Part shown: positions 32,155 through 32,236 of the stretch, piece after piece
Numbering within the stretch: the first letter of the stretch is position 1
How the letters are laid out: every line of letters starts with the position of its first letter
NCBI GenBank assembly: GCA_947624435.1
Contig: CANQKE010000029.1
Location: forward strand, 1-32,236
DNA: 32,236 bases
Reading direction: 5' to 3'
DNA from: an uncultured Ruminiclostridium sp.
GTDB taxonomy: Bacteria > Bacillota > Clostridia > Oscillospirales > Ruminococcaceae
Notes under the pieces: model-generated
What the model was told of the DNA's origin: nothing
Databases searched by the model: none
What the model saw: only the letters and a program-made list of their open reading frames with translations
Made by a program: the position numbers and the translations under genes

Positions 32155-32236
32155 GATACTGAACTGCTCCCCTTTTGTTAGACAATATGGTATAATGGAG
32201 ATACACCAAAATAAAAGTCTAACGAAAGGGGGGCAT
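32155..32236 (+). mobile_element. Left end of an IS3-like insertion sequence running off the window
   Basis: TACTGAACTGCTCCCC, then CCCCTTTTGTTAGAC (32169-32183) and the near-perfect inverse GTCTAACGAAAGGGG (32217-32231) enclose an extended -10 promoter (TGGTATAAT at 32188-32196). AAAGGGGGG near the edge would serve a transposase start just beyond the window. The end resembles IS3-family (IS150 type) termini; the family is inferred since no transposase is visible. Confidence 0.6.

Overview
The window reads as a chromosomal stretch of a Gram-positive anaerobe of the class Clostridia, probably a gut, fibre-degrading member of the Ruminococcaceae/Oscillospiraceae type. The evidence is an rnf operon in the clostridial order CDGEAB, sigma-A promoters with TTGACA and 17-base spacers, strong Shine-Dalgarno (SD) sites, BspA-type leucine-rich and Fn3 surface proteins and a secreted GH5 glycanase. 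The species is not resolved.

Region 1 (1-10,261) is the right part of a prophage-like element that runs off the left edge. On the minus strand, starting at 9,144, come a small zinc-ribbon protein, TerS, TerL, a P22-like portal, a Prp-type cysteine protease fused to a scaffold-like region, an N4-gp56-family capsid protein, a small protein, a connector candidate, a gp10-like protein and a tail-spike-like protein cut by the window edge. There is no tape measure or tail tube, so the visible part resembles a podovirus. Divergently, on the plus strand, sit a Cro/C1 repressor and an ImmA/IrrE metallopeptidase. Between the two arms are two face-to-face consensus promoters and four copies of a 13-bp operator; a fifth copy precedes immA. 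The structural genes therefore follow the repressor-controlled promoter with no early or replication genes between.

Region 2 (10,325-16,710) is the host rnfCDGEAB operon, a sodium- or proton-translocating ferredoxin:NAD+ oxidoreductase, followed by a membrane protein with a degenerate GGDEF domain and a bidirectional terminator shared with the convergent acyltransferase gene.

Region 3 (16,705-22,567) is read on the minus strand. An extracytoplasmic lipoprotein (a solute-binding domain joined to the C-terminal domain of 5'-nucleotidases) overlaps a hybrid histidine kinase. Next is an orphan RelB/DinJ antitoxin whose end is joined to the stray 3' tail of an Fn3 gene, then the acyltransferase with a long, heavily structured 5' leader.

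Region 4 (22,607-32,236) holds three large secreted modular proteins: an LRR/Fn3 protein, a propeller-like/LRR/Fn3 protein and a GH5/Ig-like/Fn3 enzyme. The LRR and GH5 genes share promoter, leader and Fn3 tail, so they look like products of a cassette family. The GH5 gene lies between two oppositely oriented ends of an IS3-like element, one a relic and one running off the right edge.

The points most worth following are the phage Prp-scaffold fusion and its operator-dense switch, the binding-protein/nucleotidase-domain/kinase sensor pair, and three genes with an RNA hairpin placed exactly between SD and start codon. No tRNA, rRNA, CRISPR array, integrase or toxin gene was found.
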